This document shows positions 50,846 through 59,548 of a DNA stretch of 64,000 nt, piece by piece. The first letter of the stretch is position 1, and each line of letters opens with the position of its first letter. Below the pieces are notes generated by a model, which had not been told where the DNA came from, made no database searches, and saw nothing but the letters and a program-made list of their open reading frames with translations. The stretch spans positions 124,001-188,000 of the forward strand of contig CANKZJ010000001.1 in NCBI GenBank assembly GCA_947488605.1, read 5' to 3'. The position numbers and the translations under genes are program-made. Source of the DNA: an uncultured Paracoccaceae bacterium. GTDB lineage: Bacteria > Pseudomonadota > Alphaproteobacteria > Rhodobacterales > Rhodobacteraceae.

Positions 50846-52177
50846 CTACAGATAGTCGGACCGTTGCAGCCCATACTTGGCCATTTTCTCGTTCAGGGTC
50901 CTGCGCGGCAGACATAATTCTTCCATCACTGACACGATTGATCCCTTGTGGCGGCGCATCGTGTTGTCGATCAACATGCGCTCAAACGCCTCGACAAACT
51001 CTTTCAACGGTTTCCCTTCCGTCGTCATCGCGGGCTTCATCTCTTCGGTGTCAGCCATCAGAAGCGACGCAATCGATCCGGTGCCGCGACGGTTTTGCAA
51101 AACAGCACGTTCAGCCACATTGATCAGCTGGCGCACGTTGCCGGGCCAAGGGGCTTGCAACAATTGTGCTGCCTCTTGCGCGCTTACCTCTGGGGCGTCG
51201 CAGCCGTACTCTTCGGCAAACTGCTCACTGAGGCGCGTAAATAATGCAAGAATATCTTCGCCACGTTGCCGCAGCGGTGGCACGGTAATGCGCAAAGCTG
51301 CCAGGCGGTAAAACAAGTCTGGCCTTAAAACGCTTTCACAGGTCTGATCTTGCTCTTGCAGGTTACAGATCGCGACAATCCGCGTTTCCGCAGGTGTGCC
51401 TTGATTATTGATTGCCGTCAGCAGACGGGCCTGCATTGCATGGCTCAGCGCTTCGATGTCTTCCAAGACAAGTGTGCCACCCCGCGCTTCTTCCATTGCG
51501 GGAATAGGTTCATCGTCGTTCGCGGGCCCGAAGATAACGCGGCTGAGGGTTTCTTCGTCATACGCCGAGCAGCTGAGTAGTACGAATTTCTTGTTCGCAC
51601 GCGCGCCAACGGCATGCAAGGCATGGGCCACCAGCGTTTTGCCCGTTCCCGTCTCACCTTCAACCAAAACGTGGCCATCCGCCTGCCCCAGATCGAGTAT
51701 ATCTTCTTTCAAACGCTCCATCGGCACCGATTGACCGATCAGCTTTTTGATCAATGACGATCCATCTGACAGTTCTTTGCGCAAAGCGCGGTTGTCCAAG
51801 GTCAACCGCCGCGCTGTTGTGGCCTTTTTGGCCAATTCGGTCATCCGATCCGGGTTGAACGGCTTTTCAAGGAAATCAAAAGCACCGACGCGCATCGCCT
51901 CAACAGCCATCGGAACATCGCCGTGGCCTGTGATCATAATCACCGGCAACGAGCTATCCACGCCCTTGAGCTTTTTTAGAAACTGCATGCCGTCCATACC
52001 GGGCATCTTGATGTCGCTGACAACAATCCCGGGATAGTCATTGCCCAATCCCTTGAGCGCGTCCTCGGCGGATGCAAATGTTTCGGTGTCGAAGCCCGAT
52101 AGCGCCAACCACTGTGAAATTGACTGACGCATATCCCGCTCGTCATCGACGATCGCGATTTTCATGGCTTTGCTCAT
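50846..52177 (-). CDS. dctD: DctD-like response regulator lacking the GAFTGA loop
   Basis: 443 residues: receiver (D55 in VSDIKMPG, K105), AAA+ domain and a C-terminal Fis-type helix-turn-helix (about 400-443). Walker A is GETGTGKT at 174-181. Where sigma-54 activators have GAFTGA, this protein reads FGPANDDEPIP (216-226), and Walker B has ED in place of DE (GGTLVLEDIE, 233-242). Loss of GAFTGA means it should not contact sigma-54; Rhodobacter NtrC, which also lacks it, works with sigma-70. By context with DctB it should control C4-dicarboxylate uptake. It starts 11 nt after dctB. Confidence 0.88.
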   Translation of the reverse strand: MSKAMKIAIVDDERDMRQSISQWLALSGFDTETFASAEDALKGLGNDYPGIVVSDIKMPGMDGMQFLKKLKGVDSSLPVIMITGHGDVPMAVEAMRVGAFDFLEKPFNPDRMTELAKKATTARRLTLDNRALRKELSDGSSLIKKLIGQSVPMERLKEDILDLGQADGHVLVEGETGTGKTLVAHALHAVGARANKKFVLLSCSAYDEETLSRVIFGPANDDEPIPAMEEARGGTLVLEDIEALSHAMQARLLTAINNQGTPAETRIVAICNLQEQDQTCESVLRPDLFYRLAALRITVPPLRQRGEDILALFTRLSEQFAEEYGCDAPEVSAQEAAQLLQAPWPGNVRQLINVAERAVLQNRRGTGSIASLLMADTEEMKPAMTTEGKPLKEFVEAFERMLIDNTMRRHKGSIVSVMEELCLPRRTLNEKMAKYGLQRSDYL

Positions 52178-52188
52178 GATCTTTTTCC

Positions 52189-53943
52189 TTACTCTGCCGC
52201 GGCGACTTCCTGCCTGATGGTTGGCAGTTGCACCTCGAATATAGCCCCGCCATCAACTGCGTTACGCGCAGTGAGACGCCCACCCAAATCGTTTACGATG
52301 CCAGAGGAGATAGCAAGCCCAAGACCCACGCCATCACCAGGTTGTTTCGTTGTGTAAAATGGCTCGAAGAGCTCATCTAGGTTTTCGATGCCCTCGCCGT
52401 TGTCGCGAATTTGGATACTCACGGCGTCACCGGCAGCCAGCAAAATTTCAATGGTCGGGTTTGCTGCGGACTTGGTTGCATCCAAGGCATTGCGCAACAG
52501 GTTCACGATAACCTGCTCTAACCGCAATCTGTCGCCCAAAATCATCACAGGTTCATCCGGCAAAGTGCGGATAATATTGACCGCCCGCGTGTTCAGTTGT
52601 GGCTCCATCAAAGCGAGTGCGGTTGATACCGCAGCCCTTGTGTCTACGGGTTCAAAGGCATCTGCGCCCTTGCGCGCATAAGACTTAAGTTGCCGTGTAA
52701 TTGCCCCCATCCGCTCTAGCAGATCATCGATCCGCTGAAACGATGACAAAGCCTCTTCTGGGCGCTCTCTTTGCAGCAGCAACCGCGCACCAGCGAGATA
52801 GGTTTTCATCGCTGCCAGCGGTTGATTCAATTCGTGACTGACGGCCGCTGACATCTCACCCAAGGCGGCCAATTTCGACGACTGCGCAATCGTTTGTTCA
52901 GCAACTTCGAGGGTCTTTTCGACCTTCTCACGCTCGGCAATTTCCCGCTGTAGCCTGCGGTTTAATGCGCGAAGCTCTGCTGACTCGCGTTGAAAGAACA
53001 CCAGCCGTGATGCGGTCTTGCGCGATGTCGACCAAAACAACAGCGCCAGCAAGATCGCGAATCCCATGACCTCTAGGGCGAGGATACCGTTGACCCGCTC
53101 GCGGACCGACGCATAGGTCGTAAAGCTGACCATCTTCCAGCCTTGATGCGGCACGCGCATTTCACGGCGCAAGACGGCCTCGCCTCGCAGGTAGGCGTCG
53201 GCGGGTAGCGCCGCCCAGCCTTGTGTCGCGCGGATTGCACGTTCAATTGCCGAAGGTGCCGATTGGCGCTGCAACGCTTCTGCCTCGACCAAACCTCGCC
53301 AGCGCGGTTCGGTCGACATAATGATCGTGCCCTCGCTATCGGTCACAAGGACAGCATCAGAAACCCCTGCCCAGCCCGTTTCAAGGCGCTGACCATCAAC
53401 CTGAACCATGATCACACCACGCAACACGCCGCCCACCTCAATTTGGCGAGAGTAGATGTAGGCATACGCCCCTTCGTCATTCAAAAAGGTGGTGTAGACG
53501 GTCTGATTGCTGCGCAACGCGTTCACGAAATATGGTGTGCCACGGTGATCAACGCCAATTTGGTTGCGATCGGTCGCAGCAACGGCACGACCATCGCGAT
53601 CAAGCATCGTCAAGGATGCTGCACCAATTTCATCAACGAAAGACAGCAAGCGCGCCGTAGATTGGGAATAATCTTTGTCTTCCAGTGCTTTGATCAAGTC
53701 TGGATCACGCGCCAAAAGTTGCGGCACAACCGAGTTGCGCTGCAATTCATTCATCAAATTGGTGACATAAAGTGCCAAACGCACTTCCGAGCGATTACTG
53801 ATTGTCTCAGTGAAGCGCTGCGTTAGAAACTGGTTCGAGACATAAATCACGATCACTGCGAAAAGGCAGATCACCATAACAGACAGACGGATATACCATC
53901 TGGCCCCACTTTTACTCGACACAAGTTTGTTCAATCGCAACAT
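52189..53943 (-). CDS. dctB: DctB-like sensor histidine kinase (C4-dicarboxylates)
   Basis: 584 residues. Two transmembrane helices, about 18-39 and 292-312, bracket a large periplasmic dCache-type sensor (about 40-290) with DPDLIKALEDKDY-like and AATDRNQIGVDHRGTPYFVNAL features of DctB. A cytoplasmic coiled coil (about 325-365) leads to the H-box ALGEMSAAVSHELNQPLAAMK, then the ATPase domain with N, G1 and G2 boxes (RNALDATK, IRDNGEGI, GVGLGLAIS). It phosphorylates DctD, encoded 11 bp downstream. It begins 44 bp after purQ on the same strand. No dctPQM transporter genes are in the window. Confidence 0.92.
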   Translation of the reverse strand: MLRLNKLVSSKSGARWYIRLSVMVICLFAVIVIYVSNQFLTQRFTETISNRSEVRLALYVTNLMNELQRNSVVPQLLARDPDLIKALEDKDYSQSTARLLSFVDEIGAASLTMLDRDGRAVAATDRNQIGVDHRGTPYFVNALRSNQTVYTTFLNDEGAYAYIYSRQIEVGGVLRGVIMVQVDGQRLETGWAGVSDAVLVTDSEGTIIMSTEPRWRGLVEAEALQRQSAPSAIERAIRATQGWAALPADAYLRGEAVLRREMRVPHQGWKMVSFTTYASVRERVNGILALEVMGFAILLALLFWSTSRKTASRLVFFQRESAELRALNRRLQREIAEREKVEKTLEVAEQTIAQSSKLAALGEMSAAVSHELNQPLAAMKTYLAGARLLLQRERPEEALSSFQRIDDLLERMGAITRQLKSYARKGADAFEPVDTRAAVSTALALMEPQLNTRAVNIIRTLPDEPVMILGDRLRLEQVIVNLLRNALDATKSAANPTIEILLAAGDAVSIQIRDNGEGIENLDELFEPFYTTKQPGDGVGLGLAISSGIVNDLGGRLTARNAVDGGAIFEVQLPTIRQEVAAAE

Positions 53944-53987
53944 GCCCGCAGTCTAGAACCACACAAGGGATGCAGCAAGCAAGCAGA

Positions 53988-54659
53988 TTACGCGTTTGCG
54001 AATTGTCCCAAAAGCCCGCGGAAAAGCGCTTGCCCGTCAGTGCCACCGTGACCTTGATCCACAGCCCGCTCGGGGTGAGGCATCATGCCCAAGACACGAC
54101 GATTAGACGACAAAACACCCGCAATGTCGGCCACCGACCCGTTAGGATTATCGGAATAGGTAAAGGCGATGCGGTCTTCGTCTTTCAACGCAGACAACGT
54201 TGCTTCATCAGTCGTATAATTTCCATCGTGATGGGCAACCGGATAACCAACCATGTCGCCAGCATTATAGCCTTCGGTAAAGGCAGATGCAGATGTTTCC
54301 ACTTTAAGATCAACGGTCTTGCAAATGAACTTCAAGTTTGCATTGCGCATCAGCGCACCGGGCAAGAGACCCGTCTCTGTCAAAACTTGAAAGCCATTGC
54401 AGACGCCCAGCACATAACCACCCCGTTCTGCATGGCCCACAACGGCCTTACAGATCGGTGACTGTGCCGCAATTGCGCCGCACCGCAGGTAATCACCAAA
54501 CGAAAACCCGCCGGGCACAGCGACAAGATCCACACCGTCGGGAAGGTTGGCATCTTTATGCCAGACCATCGTGACATCAGCGCCGGCAGCCTTGAGGGCT
54601 ACCGCCATATCGCGATCACAGTTTGATCCGGGGAAAACAATGACAGCCGCGCGCATCAA
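53988..54659 (-). CDS. purQ: Phosphoribosylformylglycinamidine synthase subunit PurQ (glutaminase)
   Basis: 223-residue class I glutamine amidotransferase that feeds ammonia to PurL in step 4 of purine synthesis. The nucleophile cysteine lies in [11 protein letters not shown], and the catalytic His-Glu pair in [10 protein letters not shown] near the C-terminus. It overlaps purS by 4 bp (ATGA). Together with purS and purC it forms purC-purS-purQ; the large subunit purL is not in the window. Confidence 0.96.
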   Translation of the reverse strand: MMRAAVIVFPGSNCDRDMAVALKAAGADVTMVWHKDANLPDGVDLVAVPGGFSFGDYLRCGAIAAQSPICKAVVGHAERGGYVLGVCNGFQVLTETGLLPGALMRNANLKFICKTVDLKVETSASAFTEGYNAGDMVGYPVAHHDGNYTTDEATLSALKDEDRIAFTYSDNPNGSVADIAGVLSSNRRVLGMMPHPERAVDQGHGGTDGQALFRGLLGQFANA

Positions 54660-54886
54660 AGTACCTCGACCTGGTAGCTTTCAATAACGGTGTTCGCGAG
54701 CAGCTTTTCACACATCTCGTTGATCGTGGCATCTGTCGTGCCTTCTGCAAGATCAAGTTCGATCACCTTACCTTGCCGCACACCTTCAACACCATCAAAG
54801 CCCAAAGACCCCAACGCATGACGCACCGCCTCGCCCTGCGGGTCCAGCACACCATTTTTCAACATCACATGTACGCGGGCTTTCAT
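54656..54886 (-). CDS. purS: Phosphoribosylformylglycinamidine synthase subunit PurS
   Basis: 76-residue dimeric bridge between PurQ and small-type PurL. It starts [21 protein letters not shown], the conserved strand-helix opening of PurS. Length and position between purC and purQ are diagnostic. The stop overlaps the purQ start. Confidence 0.95.
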   Translation of the reverse strand: MKARVHVMLKNGVLDPQGEAVRHALGSLGFDGVEGVRQGKVIELDLAEGTTDATINEMCEKLLANTVIESYQVEVL

Positions 54887-54900
54887 CCTCTGGGATCCTT

Positions 54901-55665
54901 TTAGTTTATCAAAGTTGGCTTGCTTGGACGGTGGGTGACATTCGACGGCATGACACCCAGACGTTTGGCGACTTCTGTATATGCATCAGCTAGATCGCCC
55001 AGATCGCGGCGGAACACGTCTTTATCCAGCTTGCGGCTGGTTTCCATATCCCAAAGGCGGCAGCTATCAGGGCTGATTTCATCGGCCAAGATCAACCGCT
55101 GAAAGTCATTGTCCCAAACGCGCCCAATCTCAATTTTGAAGTCAATCAGTTTGATGCCGACACCGTACATGACGCCTGACATCCAGTCGTTCACGCGCAA
55201 AGCAAGGCTAACGATATCGTCCATCTCCTGTTGGCTCGCCCAACCGAAAGCAATGATATATTCCTCCGGCACCAGCGGATCACCGAGGCTGTCGTCCTTA
55301 TAGGAAAATTCAACAATCGGGCGTGGCAACGCGGTGCCTTCTTCCATCCCAAGACGTTTGGCCATCGTGCCGGCCGCAAAATTCCGCACGATTACCTCAA
55401 GTGGGATAATTTCGGCCTGACGGATCAATTGCTCACGCATATTCAAGCGTTTGATGAAATGCGTGGGGATTCCAATTTGTGACAAACCCGTCATGAAAAA
55501 TTCTGACAAGCGGTTGTTCAACACGCCCTTGCCCTCGATCACGGCTTTCTTTTCGGCATTGAAAGCGGTCGCATCGTCCTTGAAGTACTGCACAAGTGTG
55601 CCAGGCTCCGGACCCTCATAGAGAACCTTTGCCTTGCCTTCGTAAATTTTCTTGCGGCGTGCCAT
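54901..55665 (-). CDS. purC: Phosphoribosylaminoimidazole-succinocarboxamide synthase
   Basis: SAICAR synthase, an ATP-dependent step of purine synthesis; 254 residues from the ATG at 55665, which has AAGGGG upstream. Seen: [13 protein letters not shown] at the N-terminus (nucleotide-binding strand-turn), [17 protein letters not shown], and the substrate segment [10 protein letters not shown]. The upstream extension to 55689 is rejected. It is divergent from the DUF1476 gene, with 137 bp between, and first of purC-purS-purQ. Confidence 0.96.
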   Translation of the reverse strand: MARRKKIYEGKAKVLYEGPEPGTLVQYFKDDATAFNAEKKAVIEGKGVLNNRLSEFFMTGLSQIGIPTHFIKRLNMREQLIRQAEIIPLEVIVRNFAAGTMAKRLGMEEGTALPRPIVEFSYKDDSLGDPLVPEEYIIAFGWASQQEMDDIVSLALRVNDWMSGVMYGVGIKLIDFKIEIGRVWDNDFQRLILADEISPDSCRLWDMETSRKLDKDVFRRDLGDLADAYTEVAKRLGVMPSNVTHRPSKPTLIN

Positions 55666-55802
55666 ATTCACCCCTTGCCCCGTGCGCACTGGCCCGCCTT
55701 GGGCCGCGTCATTCTTGCGTCATAGTGCAAGCCCCCCTTGCGGGCAAGCACCCGGATGGGCATATCATAGCTAACAGTTGTCCAAATCATGAGGCCCCAA
55801 CA

Positions 55803-56117
55803 ATGAGCACTTTCGACGATCGCGAAAAAGCATTTGAAAACAAATTCGCCCACGATGCAGAAATGCAATTCAAAGCAGAAGCCCGCCGCAATAAATTGCT
55901 GGGCTTGTGGGCCGCAGAACTGATGGGCAAAACCGGCGAAGCTGCTGATGAATATGCCAAAGAAGTGATCAAATCGGACTTTGAAGAAGCTGGGCACGAA
56001 GACGTCTATCGCAAAGTTTCGGGTGATCTTGGCAGCAAGGCCGACGAAGCCACAATCCGCACAAAAATGCAGGAATTTCTGGCCGAAGCCAAAGAACAGT
56101 TGATGAACGAAGTCTAA
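55803..56117 (+). CDS. Zeta-type F1-ATPase inhibitor (DUF1476 family)
   Basis: 104-residue, mostly helical acidic protein. DUF1476 members of alphaproteobacteria include the zeta subunit that binds F1-ATPase and blocks ATP hydrolysis. The start MSTFDDREKAFENKFAHD and FKAEARRNKLLGLWAAELMG match the inhibitory N-terminal region and central helices. A longer frame reaches back to 55596, but the ATG at 55803 fits the family and follows a CAACA context. Monocistronic; a strong terminator follows. Confidence 0.9.
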   Translation: MSTFDDREKAFENKFAHDAEMQFKAEARRNKLLGLWAAELMGKTGEAADEYAKEVIKSDFEEAGHEDVYRKVSGDLGSKADEATIRTKMQEFLAEAKEQLMNEV

Positions 56118-56144
56118 AGCCCGTCTAAACAGAGTTTAATTTTT

Positions 56145-56185
56145 GATAAAACCGCGCTGCAACCCGGCGCGGTTTTATCATTTTA
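56145..56185. terminator. Bidirectional-looking terminator after the DUF1476 gene
   Basis: Perfect 13-bp stem, GATAAAACCGCGC with GCGCGGTTTTATC (56145-56157 and 56167-56179), 9-nt loop, followed by ATTTTAT. It begins 28 nt past the stop codon. Confidence 0.92.
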
Positions 56186-56272
56186 TGCATAATAAAGTTG
56201 CATGCTTTGCATTTGCATCTCGGTTGCAACCATGAAACCGCAAGAGCGCAAAAGTGCGGAGCTTAAAACGTT
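56186..56272 (+). promoter_or_regulatory. Structured leader of the homocysteine methyltransferase gene
   Basis: Three TTGCAT repeats (56199-56219) are followed by a palindrome, GGTTGCAACC, and two mutually exclusive stems: CGGTT/AACCG (56221-56225 with 56236-56240) and CCGCA/TGCGG (56238-56242 with 56255-56259). The second ends next to the GGAG ribosome-binding site at 56258-56261. This could be a small metabolite-sensing leader, but I cannot match it to a named SAM or B12 riboswitch. Confidence 0.35.
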
Positions 56273-57298
56273 ATGACCAATGCCCTTACAAAACTGCTGG
56301 CCACCCGCGACTGGCTGATGGCGGACGGTGCGACTGGCACCAATCTATTCAATATGGGGTTGATGTCAGGCGATGCTCCGGAGCTTTGGAACATTGACGA
56401 ATCCGCGAAAATTACAGCGCTTTACAAAGGCGCTGCAGATGCGGGAAGCGATATTTTTCTGACAAATAGCTTTGGTGCGAATGCATCACGGCTTAAATTG
56501 CACGGAGCCGAAGGCCGTGTGCATGAACTTAATAAAGTCGCCGCAGAATTGGGCCGCAACGTGGCCGACGCTTCAGGCAGAACTATTGTCGTTGCCGGGT
56601 CCGTTGGACCGACAGGCGAAATCATGACGCCAATGGGAAGCCTTACGCACGTCCGCGCGGTCGAGATGTTCCACGAACAAGCAGAAGGTCTGAAAGCCGG
56701 TGGCGCTGATGTGCTTTGGGTTGAAACGATCAGCGCACCCGAGGAATTCGCAGCAGCAGCCGAGGCTTTTGCACTTGCTGATATGCCGTGGTGCGGCACG
56801 ATGAGCTTTGACACCGCAGGACGTACGATGATGGGACTGACCTCTGCGGATATGGTAAAAAAGGTTATGAAGATCGCCCACCAACCCATTGGTTTTGGAG
56901 CCAATTGCGGCGTTGGCGCATCGGATCTGTTACGCACGGTATTGGGTTTTTCTGCAGCAAAACCCGCGTTGCCAATCATCGCCAAGGGCAATGCAGGCAT
57001 TCCAAAATATCACGATGGCCATATCCACTATGATGGCACACCTGCGCTTATGGCTGACTATGCAGTGCTTGCGCGCGATTGTGGGGCGACGATCATTGGC
57101 GGTTGCTGTGGGACGACCCCTGACCACCTGCGCGCAATGCGTGAAGCGCTTGAAAACCGGCCCAAAGGTGATCTTCCTACCTTGGAAGCCATCACCGCTG
57201 CCCTTGGCGCATTTTCTTCCGCATCTGATGGTACGGATGGAGCGGGACCTGCGGCATCGCCACGGCGTGGTCGGCGCCGTCGCACGACACCTTCCTGA
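56273..57298 (+). CDS. Homocysteine S-methyltransferase module (BHMT-like; split MetH component)
   Basis: 341 residues of the homocysteine methyltransferase fold (Pfam S-methyl_trans). Seen: the N-terminal DGATGTNLF loop, the first zinc ligand in FGANCGVGA and the double-cysteine zinc site IGGCCGTTPDHL near residue 280. It is annotated in relatives as betaine-homocysteine methyltransferase. In roseobacters the protein works with a separate B12-binding protein and a DUF1638 protein as a split MetH, and both of those genes are just downstream here. So it probably makes methionine from methylcobalamin rather than betaine. The C-terminal tail is basic and disordered (RRGRRRRTTPS). Confidence 0.86.
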   Translation: MTNALTKLLATRDWLMADGATGTNLFNMGLMSGDAPELWNIDESAKITALYKGAADAGSDIFLTNSFGANASRLKLHGAEGRVHELNKVAAELGRNVADASGRTIVVAGSVGPTGEIMTPMGSLTHVRAVEMFHEQAEGLKAGGADVLWVETISAPEEFAAAAEAFALADMPWCGTMSFDTAGRTMMGLTSADMVKKVMKIAHQPIGFGANCGVGASDLLRTVLGFSAAKPALPIIAKGNAGIPKYHDGHIHYDGTPALMADYAVLARDCGATIIGGCCGTTPDHLRAMREALENRPKGDLPTLEAITAALGAFSSASDGTDGAGPAASPRRGRRRRTTPS

Positions 57299-57369
57299 CC
57301 TGAGGAGGCGCTTGCCCCCAACGCCTCAGGGGCGATGCGGGGTCATCAACACGATCAAGTTCGACTGCG

Positions 57370-58452
57370 CTAAAAGAACGAAAGCTGATCGCCGGTCTGC
57401 GCTGGTTTTGCAAACAGGTCCGTCCTTAGCTGTGGAAGTGACCGATCCAGGCCTAACTTGCGGGTCGTCAGTTTGAACCGTTGCTGTATCATTGCCGCCC
57501 ATTGCCCTTGCCCCACCATCCGTTTGCCAAAATTGGGGTCATAGTCACGGCCACCATGCAATTCCCTGACGCGCCCCATGATGCGCGATGCTCGGTCGGG
57601 GTAATACGCAGCTAGCCATTCTTGAAACAGTGGCGAAACCTCGCGCGGTAGCCGTAAGACAATCGAGGAGGCAGCAACTGCACCAGCCTCATGCGCGGCC
57701 GTCAGGATCGCCTCGAGTTCGTGATCTGTCAGCGCTGGCACCACTGGCGATACCATCACGCGCACCGGAATCCCTGCATGCGTCAGTCGGCGGATCGTGC
57801 GCAAACGTGCAACGGGTGAAGGGACGCGCGGTTCCATCGCGCGTGACGTCTTGGGATCAAGCGTTGTCATAGATATACCCACGCGCGCTAACCCTACTGC
57901 TGCCATAGGCGCTAAAATATCGATGTCACGTTCGATCAACGTACCTTTAGTGACAATGCCAACCGGATGATTGAAGTCGCGCAGAACTTCCAAAATCTCG
58001 CGCATAATTTTGCGCTCTTTTTCAATAGGTTGATATGGGTCTGTGTTCGTCCCAATAGCAATCATTCTGGGCTCATATCGCGGATGTGAAAGCTCTTTGC
58101 GCAACTGCTCTGCCGCATTTGGGCGGGCAATTAGTTGTGTCTCGAAATCCAATCCCGGCGACAGCCCTAGAAAGGCATGACTGGGGCGTGCAAAACAATA
58201 AATGCACCCATGTTCGCAACCACGATAAGGATTGATTGATCTGTCAAAGGACAGGTCTGGAGATGTGTTTTTCGAGATCACTGTCTTGGCAATTTCATCC
58301 CTCACCTGCGTGCGCAGGACTGGCAAAGGGTCATCGCTTGGCCAGCCATCATCAAACGCCTCAGCATGAAATCTGTCAAAGCGGACGTCCGGGTTTGAAC
58401 CCGCGGCACGTCCCGGTGTGCGATGTAATTTCCGAGGTGGTAAATCTTGCAT
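57370..58452 (-). CDS. PA0069 family radical SAM protein
   Basis: 360 residues with a radical-SAM cluster motif CEHGCIYC (C79, C83, C86) after DRSINPYRG, then the AIGTNTDPYQP strand typical of the PA0069 and spore-photoproduct-lyase-like group. The downstream barrel strands include VGIVTKGTLIERD and MVSPVVPALTDHE. Function is unknown for this subgroup. It is inserted on the opposite strand between the methyltransferase and corrinoid-protein genes, so it does not share their transcript. Confidence 0.9.
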   Translation of the reverse strand: MQDLPPRKLHRTPGRAAGSNPDVRFDRFHAEAFDDGWPSDDPLPVLRTQVRDEIAKTVISKNTSPDLSFDRSINPYRGCEHGCIYCFARPSHAFLGLSPGLDFETQLIARPNAAEQLRKELSHPRYEPRMIAIGTNTDPYQPIEKERKIMREILEVLRDFNHPVGIVTKGTLIERDIDILAPMAAVGLARVGISMTTLDPKTSRAMEPRVPSPVARLRTIRRLTHAGIPVRVMVSPVVPALTDHELEAILTAAHEAGAVAASSIVLRLPREVSPLFQEWLAAYYPDRASRIMGRVRELHGGRDYDPNFGKRMVGQGQWAAMIQQRFKLTTRKLGLDRSLPQLRTDLFAKPAQTGDQLSFF

Positions 58453-58586
58453 AATGAATATTAGAACAATTCAAGAACACTGGCAACGATTGGTCGGTCA
58501 TGTTCTTGGACATGTCGGAATTCAGCAGGTAGGTTCCAAAGATCAAGCGCACAAATGAGACAATAAGTTTTTGCAAAGGGTTGGCC

Positions 58587-59294
58587 ATGTCCGACGAAGA
58601 AGACGATATCATCCTGTCCGAACTGAACGACGACGATCTTGTCGCGCAAATGTTCGATGATCTCTACGACGGCATGAAAGAAGAAATCGAGGAAGGCGTA
58701 AACATCCTGCTTTCACGCGGGTGGGCACCTTATCGCATCCTGACCGAAGCGCTGGTGGGTGGCATGACAATCGTCGGCCATGACTTCCGCGATGGTATCC
58801 TCTTTGTGCCCGAGGTTCTTTTGGCTGCGAACGCCATGAAGGGTGGCATGTTCATCCTCAAGCCTTTGCTGGCTGAGACCGGCGCGCCACGTGTCGGCAA
58901 GATGGTGATTGGCACCGTCAAAGGCGACATTCATGATATCGGCAAGAACCTTGTTGGCATGATGATGGAAGGTGCCGGCTTTGAAGTTGTCGATCTTGGC
59001 ATCAACAACGCTGTAGAGGCCTATCTTGAAGCGTTGGAAACTGAACAGCCCGATATTTTGGGCATGTCTGCCCTACTGACGACAACCATGCCTTACATGA
59101 AGGTTGTGATTGATACTTTGGTCGAAAAAGGCATGCGTGACGATTACGTTGTGCTGGTAGGTGGTGCGCCGCTGAACGAAGAATTTGGCAAAGCTATTGG
59201 TGCTGATGCGTATTGCCGTGATGCGGCGGTCGCAGTGGAAACAGCCAAAACGTTTATGGCCCGCAAGCATAACCAAGGTGCCGCAGCCGTCTGA
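58587..59294 (+). CDS. Corrinoid (B12-binding) methyl carrier protein
   Basis: 235 residues. An N-terminal helical cap (about 15-95) precedes a Rossmann-like cobalamin domain with the DxHxxG motif GDIHDIG (D114, H116, G119), LLTTTMPYMK and the VGGAPLNEEF loop. This matches MtbC/MtaC-like carriers and the B12 domain of MetH. It is the likely methyl carrier for the homocysteine methyltransferase encoded upstream, in the split methionine synthase of Rhodobacterales. ATG 58587 is preferred over TTG 58581. A very acidic N-terminus, MSDEEDDIILSELNDDD, is unusual. Confidence 0.93.
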   Translation: MSDEEDDIILSELNDDDLVAQMFDDLYDGMKEEIEEGVNILLSRGWAPYRILTEALVGGMTIVGHDFRDGILFVPEVLLAANAMKGGMFILKPLLAETGAPRVGKMVIGTVKGDIHDIGKNLVGMMMEGAGFEVVDLGINNAVEAYLEALETEQPDILGMSALLTTTMPYMKVVIDTLVEKGMRDDYVVLVGGAPLNEEFGKAIGADAYCRDAAVAVETAKTFMARKHNQGAAAV

Positions 59295-59344
59295 CCTTTC
59301 ATTAAGCCGCTGTCGTCCTTAACTGATGGTCTCAGGAGGACGAC

Positions 59345-59548
59345 ATGCCGCTTAATCGACTACTCTTTATTCTGGCCTGCGTGATCGCTGCCGCTGCGGC
59401 GACAGTTTACGTGGGGCTTGCCCTGGCCGAACGGAACGAATTACCAAGCTCCGGGCTTGTGGCGCTCACAATCATTGCCCTTTGCGCCTCTTTTGGGTGG
59501 CGCTTTTTCACAGATCGCAAGGCAAAGAAGGATGATGACGTCAATTGA
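59345..59548 (+). CDS. Small two-helix membrane protein
   Basis: 67 residues with two hydrophobic helices, about 6-27 and 37-53, and a charged C-terminal tail, DRKAKKDDDVN. It has an AGGAGG ribosome-binding site at 59335-59340, correctly spaced from the ATG. No family is recognised. It lies between the corrinoid protein and the DUF1638 gene and overlaps the latter by 17 bp, so it travels with the split MetH cluster. Confidence 0.75.
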   Translation: MPLNRLLFILACVIAAAAATVYVGLALAERNELPSSGLVALTIIALCASFGWRFFTDRKAKKDDDVN

